Source of the DNA: Streptomyces collinus
GTDB lineage: Bacteria > Actinomycetota > Actinomycetes > Streptomycetales > Streptomycetaceae
Direction: 5' to 3'
NCBI RefSeq assembly: GCF_031348265.1
Contig: NZ_CP133771.1
Coordinates: forward strand, 1,240,001-1,304,000
DNA: 64,000 nt
A program made the translations under genes and the position numbers. Of this stretch, positions 27,342 through 35,899 are shown in pieces. Numbering within the stretch: the first letter of the stretch is position 1; each line of letters starts with the position of its first letter. The notes beneath the pieces were generated by a model, which had not been told where the DNA came from, did no database searches, and saw only the letters and a list, made by a program, of their open reading frames with translations.

Positions 27342-28067
27342 TCAGGCGTCCCTGCGGCGCAGGCGCCAGGCTCCCGCCAGCAGGGCGGCGGCCGTCCACA
27401 GCGCGGTCACGGCGAGCCCCGACCACGGCCCCAGGGTGCCGTCGTACGTCTCCCGGAGGACCAGTTGGCCGGCCTTGTCCGGCAGGAAGTCGGCGACGGT
27501 GCCGGTGGCGTCGCCGATCACGAACGAGACCACGAGGATGAACGGCACCAGCAGGGAGAGGGTGGCCACTCCGCTGCGGAGCAGGGTGGCGATCCCCGCG
27601 GCGAACAGCGCCATCAGCATGAGGTAGACGCCGCACCCGACGACCGCGCGCACCTGCTCACCGGTGCTGAGCCCGCCGGCCGCCGGGCCGAGGCCCGCCC
27701 GCGCCGCGAACAGGGCGGCGAGGGCCGTCACCAGCCCCACGAGGAACACCGGTACGGCGATGACGGCCGCCTTGGCCGCGAACCACCGGCCGCGTCGCGG
27801 CACCGCGGCCAGCGAGAGCCGCAGCGCGCCCTGGTGGAACTCCGACGACACGGCCATGGCCCCGAAGGAGACGGCCGCGATCTGGCCCGGTATGACGCCG
27901 GACAGCGACGCGAACAGCGGATCGAACCCCGGTTCCGAGGCATCCGAGACACCGGCGATCGCGGAGAACGCGATGGTGGCCGCGAACAGCGCCAGCAGCG
28001 CTCCGGGGAGCGAGCGCAGCGTGCGGATCTTCAGCCACTCGGAGCGCAGTACGGGCGTGAGTTCCAT
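27342..28067 (-). CDS. ABC-2 type exporter permease
   Basis: 241 residues. The N-terminus LTPVLRSEWLKIRTLRS is typical of ABC-2 permeases. Six hydrophobic helices follow, with VSFGAMAVSSEFHQGALRLSLAAVPRRGRWFAAKAAV as the loop expected to contact the ATPase. It starts 2 bases after the stop of its ATPase gene and is the second gene of that operon. Confidence 0.9.
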   Translation of the reverse strand: MELTPVLRSEWLKIRTLRSLPGALLALFAATIAFSAIAGVSDASEPGFDPLFASLSGVIPGQIAAVSFGAMAVSSEFHQGALRLSLAAVPRRGRWFAAKAAVIAVPVFLVGLVTALAALFAARAGLGPAAGGLSTGEQVRAVVGCGVYLMLMALFAAGIATLLRSGVATLSLLVPFILVVSFVIGDATGTVADFLPDKAGQLVLRETYDGTLGPWSGLAVTALWTAAALLAGAWRLRRRDA

Positions 28068-28069
28068 GG

Positions 28070-28990
28070 TCAGGCCTCCTGGTGCTGTGCGGTGAACTCG
28101 GTCTCGGCCCCGGTGAGGTCGAAGTAGGCCTGCTCCAACGTGCCCTCCTCGGCGGCCAGTTCCAGGACGGGCAGGCCCGCGGCCGAGGCGATGCGACCGA
28201 TGTCGTCCACCTGTGCGTCGTGCACGGTCCAGTGCCCGTCCGGGTGCTCCTCCGCGTCGTGGCCGTGCCGGGCGAGGGCAGACGTGAGCGCGACGGGATC
28301 GGTCGTGCGGATGCGCACGCGGGGCTGCACGCGCGCGTGGATGAAGTCCCGCATCGGGGTGTCGGCCAGGAGCCGGCCCCGGCCGAGGACGACGAGGTGG
28401 TCGGCGAAGGAGGCGGTCTCGTTCATCAGATGGCTGGAGACCAGGACCGTGCGGCCCTCCCCCGCGAGCCTGCGCAGCAACGTCCGTATCCACACGATGC
28501 CTTCGGGGTCGAGGCCGTTGGACGGCTCGTCCAGCATGACGACCTCGGGGTCGCCCAGCAGGGCGGCGGCGATGCCGAGCCGCTGGCGCATGCCCAGGGA
28601 GTACGTCCGCACGCGGCGCCGGGCCACCGACGTCAGGCCCGTCTCCTGGAGGACCTCGTCGACCCGCCGGTCCGGGATGCGGTTGCTCGCCGCGAGGACC
28701 CGCAGGTGGTCGCGGGCGGTGCGGGAGCCGTGCGCGGCCTGTGCGTCGAGCAGGGCGCCCACGTGGCGCAGGGGTTCGCGGAGCGCCGGGTAGGGCCGGC
28801 CGCCGATCGTGGCGGAGCCGGCGGTCGGCCGGTCGAGGCCGAGCGCCAGCCGCATGGTGGTGGACTTCCCGGCGCCGTTCGGGCCGAGGAAGCCGGTGAC
28901 GCGGCCGGGGTGCACACGGAAGGTGAGCCGGTCCACGGCCCGCCGGCCGCCGAACTCCTTGGTGAGGTCCTGGACGTCGATGCTGGTCAT
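28070..28990 (-). CDS. ABC-2 exporter ATP-binding protein
   Basis: 306 residues. Walker A is GPNGAGKST (about 36-44), LALGLDRPTAGSATIGG is typical of the drug-export (DrrA-like) subfamily, the signature is YSLGMRQRLGIAAALLG and Walker B VVMLDEPSNGLDPEG. A C-terminal extension of about 80 residues is usual for DrrA-type proteins. It is divergent from a histidine kinase/response regulator pair that probably controls it. Confidence 0.93.
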   Translation of the reverse strand: MTSIDVQDLTKEFGGRRAVDRLTFRVHPGRVTGFLGPNGAGKSTTMRLALGLDRPTAGSATIGGRPYPALREPLRHVGALLDAQAAHGSRTARDHLRVLAASNRIPDRRVDEVLQETGLTSVARRRVRTYSLGMRQRLGIAAALLGDPEVVMLDEPSNGLDPEGIVWIRTLLRRLAGEGRTVLVSSHLMNETASFADHLVVLGRGRLLADTPMRDFIHARVQPRVRIRTTDPVALTSALARHGHDAEEHPDGHWTVHDAQVDDIGRIASAAGLPVLELAAEEGTLEQAYFDLTGAETEFTAQHQEA

Positions 28991-29044
28991 GACAGCAGCG
29001 TGGCAACCGGACCGGACTACGGTCCTCCCCCGGCGGTGGAGATC

Positions 29045-29066
29045 GCCTCCCCCGTGCGGGGGAGGC
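29045..29066. promoter_or_regulatory. Perfect inverted repeat between the exporter and kinase operons
   Basis: GCCTCCCCC-GTGC-GGGGGAGGC is a perfect 9-bp inverted repeat in the 108-bp divergent region, 33 bp before the kinase start. It could be the binding site of the LuxR-type response regulator encoded next door, or a leader hairpin. Confidence 0.45.
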
Positions 29067-29098
29067 TCGCTGTCGGTGCCTGCTGGCACGATGACGCC

Positions 29099-30271
29099 AT
29101 GGTCCGCATGCTGCGCCCCTTCACCCGGGCGGTGACGTACACGCGGTGGCTGCATCTCTCCATGGCCATCGTGTGGCCCTCCCTGTGGCTGTTCATCGAC
29201 GAGGCGTGGTGGACGGTGGCCACGGCGACCGTGCTGCTGGGGCTCGCGGGTCTCGTCCCCGCCATGCGGGTCGTGGAGGGGTTCCAGGCCAGGCTGCTGC
29301 TGCTGACCGGCCAACGGGACGGCGGCGAGAGCCCGGAGATCGTCGTCACCCCCTCGGCCACCTGGGGCGACCGCGGCCGGGTGGTGGTGTGGCTCCAGAC
29401 GAGGCTGTTCTTCGGCGCCCTGGTGTCGCATCTCGCCGTCCAACTGCTCCTCCTCGGGGTGGACCTGGTGTCGACGGGGATCAGCGGCGAACGCGTCGGC
29501 GGCGCCTGGCTCGTCGTCACGGGTCACCACTGGTGGCACGCCCTGCTGGCGCCCCTGCCCCTGGTCCTGGCGGCGGCCGTCGTGGTCGGTTCGGGGCACC
29601 TCATCACGGCTCTCGCGCTGCGCCTGCTCGGCCCTTCCCCCGCCGAGCGGCTCGCCGCACTGGAGGAGCGCACGGAACAGCTCCTGGAACGCACGCGGAT
29701 CGCCCGCGAGTTGCACGACTCCATCGGGCACGCGCTCACGGTCGCCGTCGTGCAGGCGGGGGCGGCCCGGGCGGCGGGCGATCCCGCCTTCACCGACCGG
29801 GCCCTGGGCGCCATCGAGGAGACCGGCCGGGCCGCCCTGGAGGACCTGGAGCGGGTGCTCGGCGTCCTGCGTGAGTCGGGGAAACCGGTGAGCGGCAGAC
29901 CGACCCTCGCCGACGCCGACCGCCTTCTGGAGTCGGCCCGGGCCTCCGGGGCGAAGGTCGACGCCGAGGTGACCGGCCCGGTGGAGACGGTGCCAGGTCC
30001 GGTGTCCCGGGAGGGCTACCGCATCCTCCAGGAGTCGCTGACCAACGTGCTGCGGCACGCGGGGGCGGTCCCGGTGCGCGTCCGTGTGAACGTCGCCGAC
30101 GACGCCCTCGTGCTCGCGATACGCAATCCGCTGCCGGCCGGGGCCCCCGGCGCGGGGCGCGGCAGCGGGCTGCGCGGGATACGCGAACGCGCGGCCCTGC
30201 TCGGCGGGCTGGCCCGGACCGGGCCCGACGAAGGCGACTGGCAGGTCCATGCTGAACTGCCGTTGAGTTGA
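29099..30271 (+). CDS. Two-component sensor histidine kinase (NarL/DesK type)
   Basis: 390 residues. The N-terminal half has four or five hydrophobic helices (about 15-60 and 100-160) and no large outside domain, so it probably senses the membrane. The HisKA_3 box [17 protein letters not shown] places the phospho-acceptor at H206. The HATPase region contains [14 protein letters not shown] and [16 protein letters not shown]. The response regulator starts 15 bases downstream. Confidence 0.92.
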   Translation: MVRMLRPFTRAVTYTRWLHLSMAIVWPSLWLFIDEAWWTVATATVLLGLAGLVPAMRVVEGFQARLLLLTGQRDGGESPEIVVTPSATWGDRGRVVVWLQTRLFFGALVSHLAVQLLLLGVDLVSTGISGERVGGAWLVVTGHHWWHALLAPLPLVLAAAVVVGSGHLITALALRLLGPSPAERLAALEERTEQLLERTRIARELHDSIGHALTVAVVQAGAARAAGDPAFTDRALGAIEETGRAALEDLERVLGVLRESGKPVSGRPTLADADRLLESARASGAKVDAEVTGPVETVPGPVSREGYRILQESLTNVLRHAGAVPVRVRVNVADDALVLAIRNPLPAGAPGAGRGSGLRGIRERAALLGGLARTGPDEGDWQVHAELPLS

Positions 30272-30285
30272 TCTACGCTGGTCCG

Positions 30286-30948
30286 ATGCCGGTCACCGTT
30301 CTCCTCGTCGACGACGAACCCCTGGTGCGCGCGGGTCTGCGGGCCGTGCTGGAGGCGCAGCCCGACATCGAGGTCGTCGGGGAGGCGGCGGACGGGGCGG
30401 CGGTGATCCCGCTGGTGCGGCGGTTGCGGCCGGACGTGGTCGCGATGGACGTACGGATGCCGCTGCTGGACGGCATCGAGGCCACCCGGGCGCTGCTGCG
30501 GGCGGTCGACGATCCGCCGCGGATCCTCGTGGTGACGACGTTCGAGAACGACGAGTACGTGTACGAGGCGCTGCGGGCGGGAGCCGACGGGTTCCTGCTC
30601 AAGCGGGCCCGGCCCGCCGAGATCGTGCACGCGGTGCGGCTGATCGCCGAGGGCGAGTCGCTGCTGTTCCCGGCCTCGGTGCGGCAGCTCGCCGCCGAGT
30701 ACGGCGACACCGGCGGCAACCGCGCGGCGCGGGCCGTGCTGGAGCGGGCCCAGCTGACCGAGCGCGAGTCCGAGGTGCTGCGGCTGATGGCCCGGGGCCT
30801 GTCGAACGCGGAGATCGCCGCCCGCCTGGTCGTGGGGACCGAGACCGTGAAGTCGCATGTCAGCGCGGTGCTGGCGAAGCTGGGGGCGCGGGACCGCACC
30901 CAGGCGGTGATCGCGGCGTACGAGTCGGGGTTCGTGGCGCCCGGCTGA
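30286..30948 (+). CDS. LuxR/NarL-family response regulator
   Basis: 220 residues. The receiver domain has [12 protein letters not shown], the phosphorylated D55 in VVAMDVRMP, and the lysine in [10 protein letters not shown]-terminal LuxR helix-turn-helix follows ([41 protein letters not shown]). Paired with the kinase just upstream; the divergent ABC-2 exporter is the likely target. ATG 30286 is chosen over a TTG at 30268. Confidence 0.94.
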   Translation: MPVTVLLVDDEPLVRAGLRAVLEAQPDIEVVGEAADGAAVIPLVRRLRPDVVAMDVRMPLLDGIEATRALLRAVDDPPRILVVTTFENDEYVYEALRAGADGFLLKRARPAEIVHAVRLIAEGESLLFPASVRQLAAEYGDTGGNRAARAVLERAQLTERESEVLRLMARGLSNAEIAARLVVGTETVKSHVSAVLAKLGARDRTQAVIAAYESGFVAPG

Positions 30949-31035
30949 TCACCGGGCCGGTGCCCGCCCCTCGCCGGGGTGCGCCGCGTCGCAGTACGAT
31001 CCGGCCAACACGGGCACGACCTGGGAGGACGGACG

Positions 31036-32184
31036 GTGGGGCGGCTGACCGGCGGGGATCCCTCGCTGCTGCGAAGGATCAACTCCGCGGTGGTGCTGCA
31101 CGCGCTGCGCGCCACGGACTGCGCGACGCTGACCGAGATCACCCGGGTGACGGGGCTGTCCCGGCCGACCGTGGAAGGCGTCGTCGAGGGGCTCATCGAG
31201 GCCGGGCTCGTCGTGGAGAAGGCGGCCGAGGAGGGCGCTGCCCGGCGGCAGGGGCGTCCGGCGCGGCGGTTCCGGTTCCGCGCGGAGGCCGGTCATCTGC
31301 TCGGGCTGGAGATCGGCGCGCACCGGGTGGCAGCGCTGCTGTCCGACCTGGACGGCCGGGTGATCGGCGCGCAGGCCAGGGAGGTCCCCGAGACGGCGGA
31401 GGCCGATGAGCGGCTGGAGCGCCTGCGCGGGGCCGTCGCCGAGTTGTTGCGGCGGGCCGGGGTGGCACGCGGCTCGCTGCGGGCCGTGGGCGTGGCCACG
31501 CCCGGGATCGTGGAGGCCGACGGCACGGTACGGCTGGGCACGGCGCTGCCGGGGTGGACGGGGCTGCGGCTGGGCGAGCGGCTGAGCCGGTCGTTCAAGT
31601 GCCCGGTGCTGGTCGAGAACGACGCCAACGCGGCCGTCGTCGCCGAGCACTGGAAGGGCGCGGCCACCGAGTCGGACGACGTGGTGTTCGTGCTGGCGGG
31701 GCTGAGCCCGGGAGCCGGTTCGCTGATCGGGGGCCGGCTGCACCGGGGGTACGGCGGAGCGGCCGGCGAGATCGGTGCGCTGCATCTGCTGGGCCGGGAG
31801 GTGACACCCGAGACGCTGCTGTCCACCACGGGCGAGCCCCTGCACCCCCTCGACGAGCAGGCCGTCGCCGGGGTCTTCGCGCAGGCCCGCGAGGGCGACC
31901 AGCGGGCCCGCGCCGCCGTCGACCGCTTCCTCCAGCGCCTGGTCCACGACGTGGCCGCGCTGGTCCTCGCCCTGGACCCGGAGCTGGTCGTCGTCGGCGG
32001 CTGGGCGGCGGGCCTGGACGGCGTCCTGGGCCCCCTCCGCCAGGAACTCGCCCGCTACTGCCTGCGCCCCCCGGAGGTCACCCTCTCCGGCCTCGGAGAC
32101 GCGGCCGTGGCCACAGGCGCCCTGCGCCTGGCCCTGGACCACGTGGAGGAACAGCTCTTCGCGGTGGAGCAACGCCCCCTTTAG
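31036..32184 (+). CDS. ROK-family transcriptional regulator
   Basis: 382 residues from GTG 31036 (GGGAGGA upstream). An N-terminal winged helix (RINSAVVLHALRATDCATLTEITRVTGLSRPTVEGVVEGLIEAGLV) precedes a ROK sugar-kinase fold (AVGVATPGIVEADGTVRLG, VLVENDANAAVVAEHW, GYGGAAGEIG). The ROK zinc cluster CxCGxxGC is missing: LHLLGREVTPETLLSTTGEPL is in that place, so metal binding and kinase activity are doubtful. It is a probable sugar-responsive repressor with no adjacent sugar genes. Confidence 0.88.
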   Translation: MGRLTGGDPSLLRRINSAVVLHALRATDCATLTEITRVTGLSRPTVEGVVEGLIEAGLVVEKAAEEGAARRQGRPARRFRFRAEAGHLLGLEIGAHRVAALLSDLDGRVIGAQAREVPETAEADERLERLRGAVAELLRRAGVARGSLRAVGVATPGIVEADGTVRLGTALPGWTGLRLGERLSRSFKCPVLVENDANAAVVAEHWKGAATESDDVVFVLAGLSPGAGSLIGGRLHRGYGGAAGEIGALHLLGREVTPETLLSTTGEPLHPLDEQAVAGVFAQAREGDQRARAAVDRFLQRLVHDVAALVLALDPELVVVGGWAAGLDGVLGPLRQELARYCLRPPEVTLSGLGDAAVATGALRLALDHVEEQLFAVEQRPL

Positions 32185-32240
32185 GGGCGCGGGGCCGTGT
32201 CGGCATGCGGCTCCGCGTGGGCGCGATCAGCCACAGCGAA
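32172..32240. repeat. Dispersed Streptomyces palindromic repeat / terminator
   Basis: CGCCCCCTTTAGGGGCGCGGGG followed by a GC-rich stretch and GCGCGATCAGCCACAGC. This is the form of a palindromic element found many times after Streptomyces genes. It spans the ROK stop and probably terminates it. A second member, in opposite orientation, is at 40438-40471. Confidence 0.6.
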
Positions 32241-32279
32241 CGCGCGGCCCCGGTTCACCACACCCCCGCGGCGCGAAGG

Positions 32280-33041
32280 TCAGGACGCCTGCCGCTGATG
32301 TCGGTCGTGGATCTCCACGTTCCCCGAGTCGCCGAAGGTCAGTCGGCACGTGTCAGCGCGGTAGGTCGCCACGGACAGCGCAGCCGTACGCCCCAGAGCG
32401 ATGAAGCGGGTCGTGACGACAAGGACCGGCGCCCCCGGCAGCCGGTCCAGCTCCTTCGCCTCGTCGGCCCCGGCGGAGCCGAGCTCCACCGCGTTCTCCT
32501 GCCGCTCCGGCTCCAGCCGCTGCAACTCCCGCAGCACCGCACGCGCGTGTGCCGCCCCGGAGGGCGCTTCGATGCCGGAGAGCTCGGGCACCGAGGGCTG
32601 CGGGATGTACAGCAGCTCCGCGGCCACGGGCCGGCCGTGCGAGACCCGGGAGCGCCGCACGATGTGCACGGGCTCGTCGCGGGCGGTCTCCAGCGCGTCG
32701 GCGACGGCCGCCGGCGGCACGTCCGCCGTGCAGTCGACCGGCTGCCAGGCGTCCTCGGAGCCGCCCGGCCAGGTGTGCGGGCCGGTGCCGAGGGAGACGC
32801 CCATGCGGGGCGGCGCGACGGTCGTGCCGACACCGCGGCGGCGCTGCAGCCTGCCTTCGAGTTCGAGCTGCTCCAAGGCCTGGCGGAGCGTGGCCCGCGC
32901 GACGCCGAAGCGGGCCGCGAGGTCGCGCTCGTTCGGCAGGATCTCCCCCACCGAGAACTCCGAGTCGAGCGCTTCACTGAGCACCGTCTTGAGGTGCCAG
33001 TACTTCGGCTCCTGCACCGATTCCAGCTGCGTGGTCCCCAC
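32280..33041 (-). CDS. GntR/HutC-family transcriptional regulator
   Basis: 253 residues. Winged helix: YWHLKTVLSEALDSEFSVGEILPNERDLAARFGVARATLRQALEQLELEGRLQRRRGVGTTV (about 15-75), then a UTRA effector domain ending near 245. GTG 33041 is chosen because GGAGGACAGG lies directly upstream; the frame stays open to 33107. UTRA proteins sense small metabolites such as amino-sugar phosphates. A dre-like palindrome is 97 bp upstream. Confidence 0.9.
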   Translation of the reverse strand: MGTTQLESVQEPKYWHLKTVLSEALDSEFSVGEILPNERDLAARFGVARATLRQALEQLELEGRLQRRRGVGTTVAPPRMGVSLGTGPHTWPGGSEDAWQPVDCTADVPPAAVADALETARDEPVHIVRRSRVSHGRPVAAELLYIPQPSVPELSGIEAPSGAAHARAVLRELQRLEPERQENAVELGSAGADEAKELDRLPGAPVLVVTTRFIALGRTAALSVATYRADTCRLTFGDSGNVEIHDRHQRQAS

Positions 33042-33137
33042 CCTGTCCTCCGCAATCGCCGTGGTCGGCGGCGTTTTAGCGCCCTTGTTTATTAAAGGTT
33101 GTTGCACTTCTCTGCGACCATAGGGCGGCCCTGATCC

Positions 33138-33151
33138 TTGGTCAAGACCAA
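33138..33151. promoter_or_regulatory. dre-like HutC/GntR operator
   Basis: TTGGTCAAGACCAA is a perfect 14-bp palindrome 97 bp upstream of the GntR/HutC gene. Its arms TGGTC/GACCA equal those of the DasR response element (TGGTCTAGACCA), with AA in place of TA in the centre. It suggests autoregulation or control by DasR itself. Confidence 0.65.
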
Positions 33152-33211
33152 TGGCCGGGAACGTTCACGGGGCGTCCGCGCGGGGCCTCGGACCGGGCCC
33201 CGCAGGGGTGT

Positions 33212-34096
33212 CTAGGCGGCGGCCAGGGACCGCAGCTTGTCGGGGTTGCGGATGATGTAGACCGACCGCACGGTGCCGTCGGCCACGTCGAGCTGGAGGA
33301 CGGAGTCGGGCTCGCCGCCGGACAGGATCAGCACGGCCGGGCCGCCGTTGACCTCCAGGAAGCGCATGGTCAGGCCCGGGAGGCTCTTCTGCGCGGTGCC
33401 GATGAGGAAACGGCCGACCTTGTCGGCGGTCCGCAGGACCCGCAGCGGCGCCCGCGACTTGCCGCCGCTGTCGCCGACGAGCCGGACCTCCGGGGCGAGC
33501 AGCGCCATGAGGCCTTCGAGGTCGCCGTCGGCCGCGGCGGCGAGGAACCGCTCGGTGAGGTCGCGGCGCTCGGCGGGGTCGACGTCGTAGCGCGGGCGCC
33601 GCTCCTCGACGTGCTTGCGGGCCCGCCCGGCGAGCTGGCGCACCGCCGGTTCGCCGCGGTCGAGCATGGCGGCGATGTCGGCGTAAGGGAAGCCGAAGGC
33701 CTCGCGCAGCACGAAGACGGCCCGCTCCAGCGGTGACAGCGACTCCAGCACGACGAGGACGGCGAGGGAGACGGAGTCGGCGAGCACGGCCCGTTCGGCG
33801 GTGTCCGGCACGGTGTCGCCGAAGTCGGTGACGTACGGCTCGGGCAGCCAGGGTCCGACGTACGTCTCGCCGCGGGACTTGATCTGGCGCAGCCGGTCGA
33901 TGGCGAGGCGGGTGGTGATCCGTACGAGGTAGCCGCGCGGTTCACGCACGTCTGCTCGGTCGCTGCCGGACCAGCGCAGCCAGGCCTCCTGGACCACGTC
34001 CTCCGCGTCGGCCACCCGGCCGAGCATGCGGTAGGCGACGCCCAGCAGGACGGGGCGGTGTGCTTCGAAGACGTCGGTCGCGGTCTCGGTGGTCAC
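33212..34096 (-). CDS. ECF sigma factor with SnoaL-like C-terminal domain (ECF41/SigJ type)
   Basis: 294 residues from GTG 34096. Sigma region 2 (FEAHRPVLLGVAYRMLGRVADAEDVVQEAWLRW) and region 4 (LSPLERAVFVLREAFGFPYADIAAMLDRGEPAVRQLAGRARKHV) are followed by a SnoaL-like extension of about 110 residues. The ECF41 hallmarks are present: WLPEP in the linker, GDSGGKSRAP and NPDKLRSL at the C-terminus. In this group the extension regulates activity in place of an anti-sigma factor. A divergent oxidoreductase is a plausible target. Confidence 0.92.
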   Translation of the reverse strand: MTTETATDVFEAHRPVLLGVAYRMLGRVADAEDVVQEAWLRWSGSDRADVREPRGYLVRITTRLAIDRLRQIKSRGETYVGPWLPEPYVTDFGDTVPDTAERAVLADSVSLAVLVVLESLSPLERAVFVLREAFGFPYADIAAMLDRGEPAVRQLAGRARKHVEERRPRYDVDPAERRDLTERFLAAAADGDLEGLMALLAPEVRLVGDSGGKSRAPLRVLRTADKVGRFLIGTAQKSLPGLTMRFLEVNGGPAVLILSGGEPDSVLQLDVADGTVRSVYIIRNPDKLRSLAAA

Positions 34097-34206
34097 GGCT
34101 CCATCCCAGCCCACCGATGCGGCCCTGTCCAGGCGGAATCATCCCTTCCCGGACACAATGGCCGACAGCGCGCCGGTGATCGGCGGCATGGTTCCCGGAG
34201 GTGGCG

Positions 34207-34860
34207 ATGCGGTACGCGGTGCTGGGCACGGGACAGGTCGGGCGCACGCTCGGCGGGCGGCTGGTGGAGCTGGGGCACGAGGTGCGGCTCGGCTCGCGCA
34301 CGCGAGACAACACGGCCGCTGTGCAGTGGGCCGCCGACGCGGGCCCGGGCGGGGGCGTGGGGACGTTCGCGGAGGCAGCGGAGTTCGGGGAGGTGGTGGT
34401 GAACGCGGTCGGCGGGCGGGTGGCGCTCGCCGCGCTGGAGGCGGCCGGGGCGGAGAACATCGACGGGAAGGTCGTCGTGGACGTGTCCAACCCGCTGGCG
34501 GTCGAGGAGGGTGAGCTGCGGCTGTCCCCTGTCGAGTCGGACAGCGTGGGCGAGCAGATCCAGCGGGCGTTTCCGCACGCGCGCGTGGTGAAGTCGCTCA
34601 ACACGGTCAACTGCCGGGTGATGGTGGATCCGGCGAGCGTGCCGGGCGAGCACAACGTCTTCGTCTGTGGGGACGACCCGGACGCCAAGGAGCAGGTGAC
34701 GGCGCTGCTCGGGGAGTTCGGCTGGCCGGCGGACCGCGTGCTCGACCTCGGCGGGATCCGGGCGGCCCGGGCCGTGGAGATGTGGCTGCCCCTGTGGGCC
34801 GGCCTGTTCCGGAAGTTCGGGCACGGCGAGTTCAACCTGGAGGTGCGGCGGGCCCGTTGA
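34207..34860 (+). CDS. NADPH-dependent F420 reductase-like protein
   Basis: 217 residues. A Rossmann start, MRYAVLGTGQVGRTLGGRLVELGHEVRLGSR (GxGxxG, then the NADPH-selecting SR pair), and VVDVSNPL, VVKSLNTVNCRVMVDP, VFVCGDDPDAKEQV follow the F420H2:NADP oxidoreductase-like family. It could also be a dinucleotide-binding protein of unknown substrate. ATG 34207 has GGAGG at 5 nt. It is divergent from the ECF41 sigma gene, in keeping with ECF41 operons that pair with oxidoreductases. Confidence 0.85.
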   Translation: MRYAVLGTGQVGRTLGGRLVELGHEVRLGSRTRDNTAAVQWAADAGPGGGVGTFAEAAEFGEVVVNAVGGRVALAALEAAGAENIDGKVVVDVSNPLAVEEGELRLSPVESDSVGEQIQRAFPHARVVKSLNTVNCRVMVDPASVPGEHNVFVCGDDPDAKEQVTALLGEFGWPADRVLDLGGIRAARAVEMWLPLWAGLFRKFGHGEFNLEVRRAR

Positions 34861-35022
34861 GCGGCCCGGCACCGTGAGGGCGGCGGCACCATGCGGCCAC
34901 GGCCGGGGAGCCGTTGCTGCCCGGCACCGCGAAGGCGGCGGCGCCACGGGGCTACCGGCGGGTAGCAATTGCTGACAAGCTGTCTACGGCGTCCGTCAGC
35001 GAGTACAGCCGAGGAGCACCCC

Positions 35023-35853
35023 ATGTCCGCCACCGTCTCCTTCAAAGTCGCCTCCGCGCAGGGCGATCAGAGCGTGACCCTGTCCTACACGCGCCGGGGC
35101 AGCGGCGAGCCGCTCCTGCTCCTGCACGGCATCGGCCACCACCGCCAGGTGTGGGACCCGGTGATCCCCGCGCTGGCGGCCGAGCGCGACGTGATCGCCG
35201 TGGACCTGCCCGGCTGCGGCGAGTCGCCGGCGCTCCCCGGCGGCATGGCGCACGACCTGCCCACGATGAGCACGGTCCTGAGCGCGCTCTTCGGCGCGCT
35301 GGAGATCGAACGGCCGCACGTGGCGGGCAACTCGCTGGGCGGCCTGCTCGCGCTGGACCTGGCCCGGTCGCGACTCGTCCGCTCCGTCACCGCCCTGTCC
35401 CCCGCCGGGTTCTGGAACGAGGCCGAGCGCCGCTACGCCTTCACGGTGCTGATGGCCATGCGGCAGATCGCCCGCCGGATGCCGCCGCCCATGGTCGAGC
35501 GGCTGGCCCGCCCGGCCATCGGCCGCACCCTGCTGACGAGCACCATCTACGCCCGCCCGGGCCGCCGTTCCCCCGAGGCCGTGGTCGCCGAGACCCTCGC
35601 GCTGGCCCGGGCCCAGGGGTTCTCCGAGACGCTGCGCTCCGGCCGGACCGTGCAGTTCACCGACGACATCGTGGGCACGCCGGTCACCGTCGCGTGGGGC
35701 AACCGGGACCGGCTGCTCATCCCGCGCCAGGGCCTGCGTGCCAAGGGCGTCATTCCCGGGGCCCGGCTGGTACGGCTGCCCGGCTGCGGCCACGTCCCGA
35801 TGAACGACGACCCGGCCCTGGTGGCCCGGGTGGTCCTCGACGGCAGCCGCTGA
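35023..35853 (+). CDS. Alpha/beta hydrolase
   Basis: 276 residues. LLLLHGIGHHRQVWDPVI (oxyanion HG), VIAVDLPGCGES, the nucleophile elbow GNSLGGLLALDLA, WGNRDRLLIP (acid) and GCGHVPMNDDP (histidine) give a full triad. Closest in type to epoxide-hydrolase/haloperoxidase-like proteins. ATG 35023 follows GAGGAG. The upstream gap 34861-35022 contains two diverged copies of a CCCGGCACCG...GGCGGCGGC block and no gene. Confidence 0.9.
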   Translation: MSATVSFKVASAQGDQSVTLSYTRRGSGEPLLLLHGIGHHRQVWDPVIPALAAERDVIAVDLPGCGESPALPGGMAHDLPTMSTVLSALFGALEIERPHVAGNSLGGLLALDLARSRLVRSVTALSPAGFWNEAERRYAFTVLMAMRQIARRMPPPMVERLARPAIGRTLLTSTIYARPGRRSPEAVVAETLALARAQGFSETLRSGRTVQFTDDIVGTPVTVAWGNRDRLLIPRQGLRAKGVIPGARLVRLPGCGHVPMNDDPALVARVVLDGSR

Positions 35854-35899
35854 CCGGCCCGGGGGGGGGACGGCAGAACCTCCTCTAGGGTTCTGCCTC

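Noticed and set aside
30979..31035. Upstream extension of the ROK gene to 30979
   Set aside because: The added residues are not family-like, and GTG 31036 has a proper ribosome site.
34865..34965. Diverged tandem GGCACCG...GGCGGCGGC blocks as a coding fragment
   Set aside because: They have no stable frame and no homology I recognise. Treated as intergenic repeats only.
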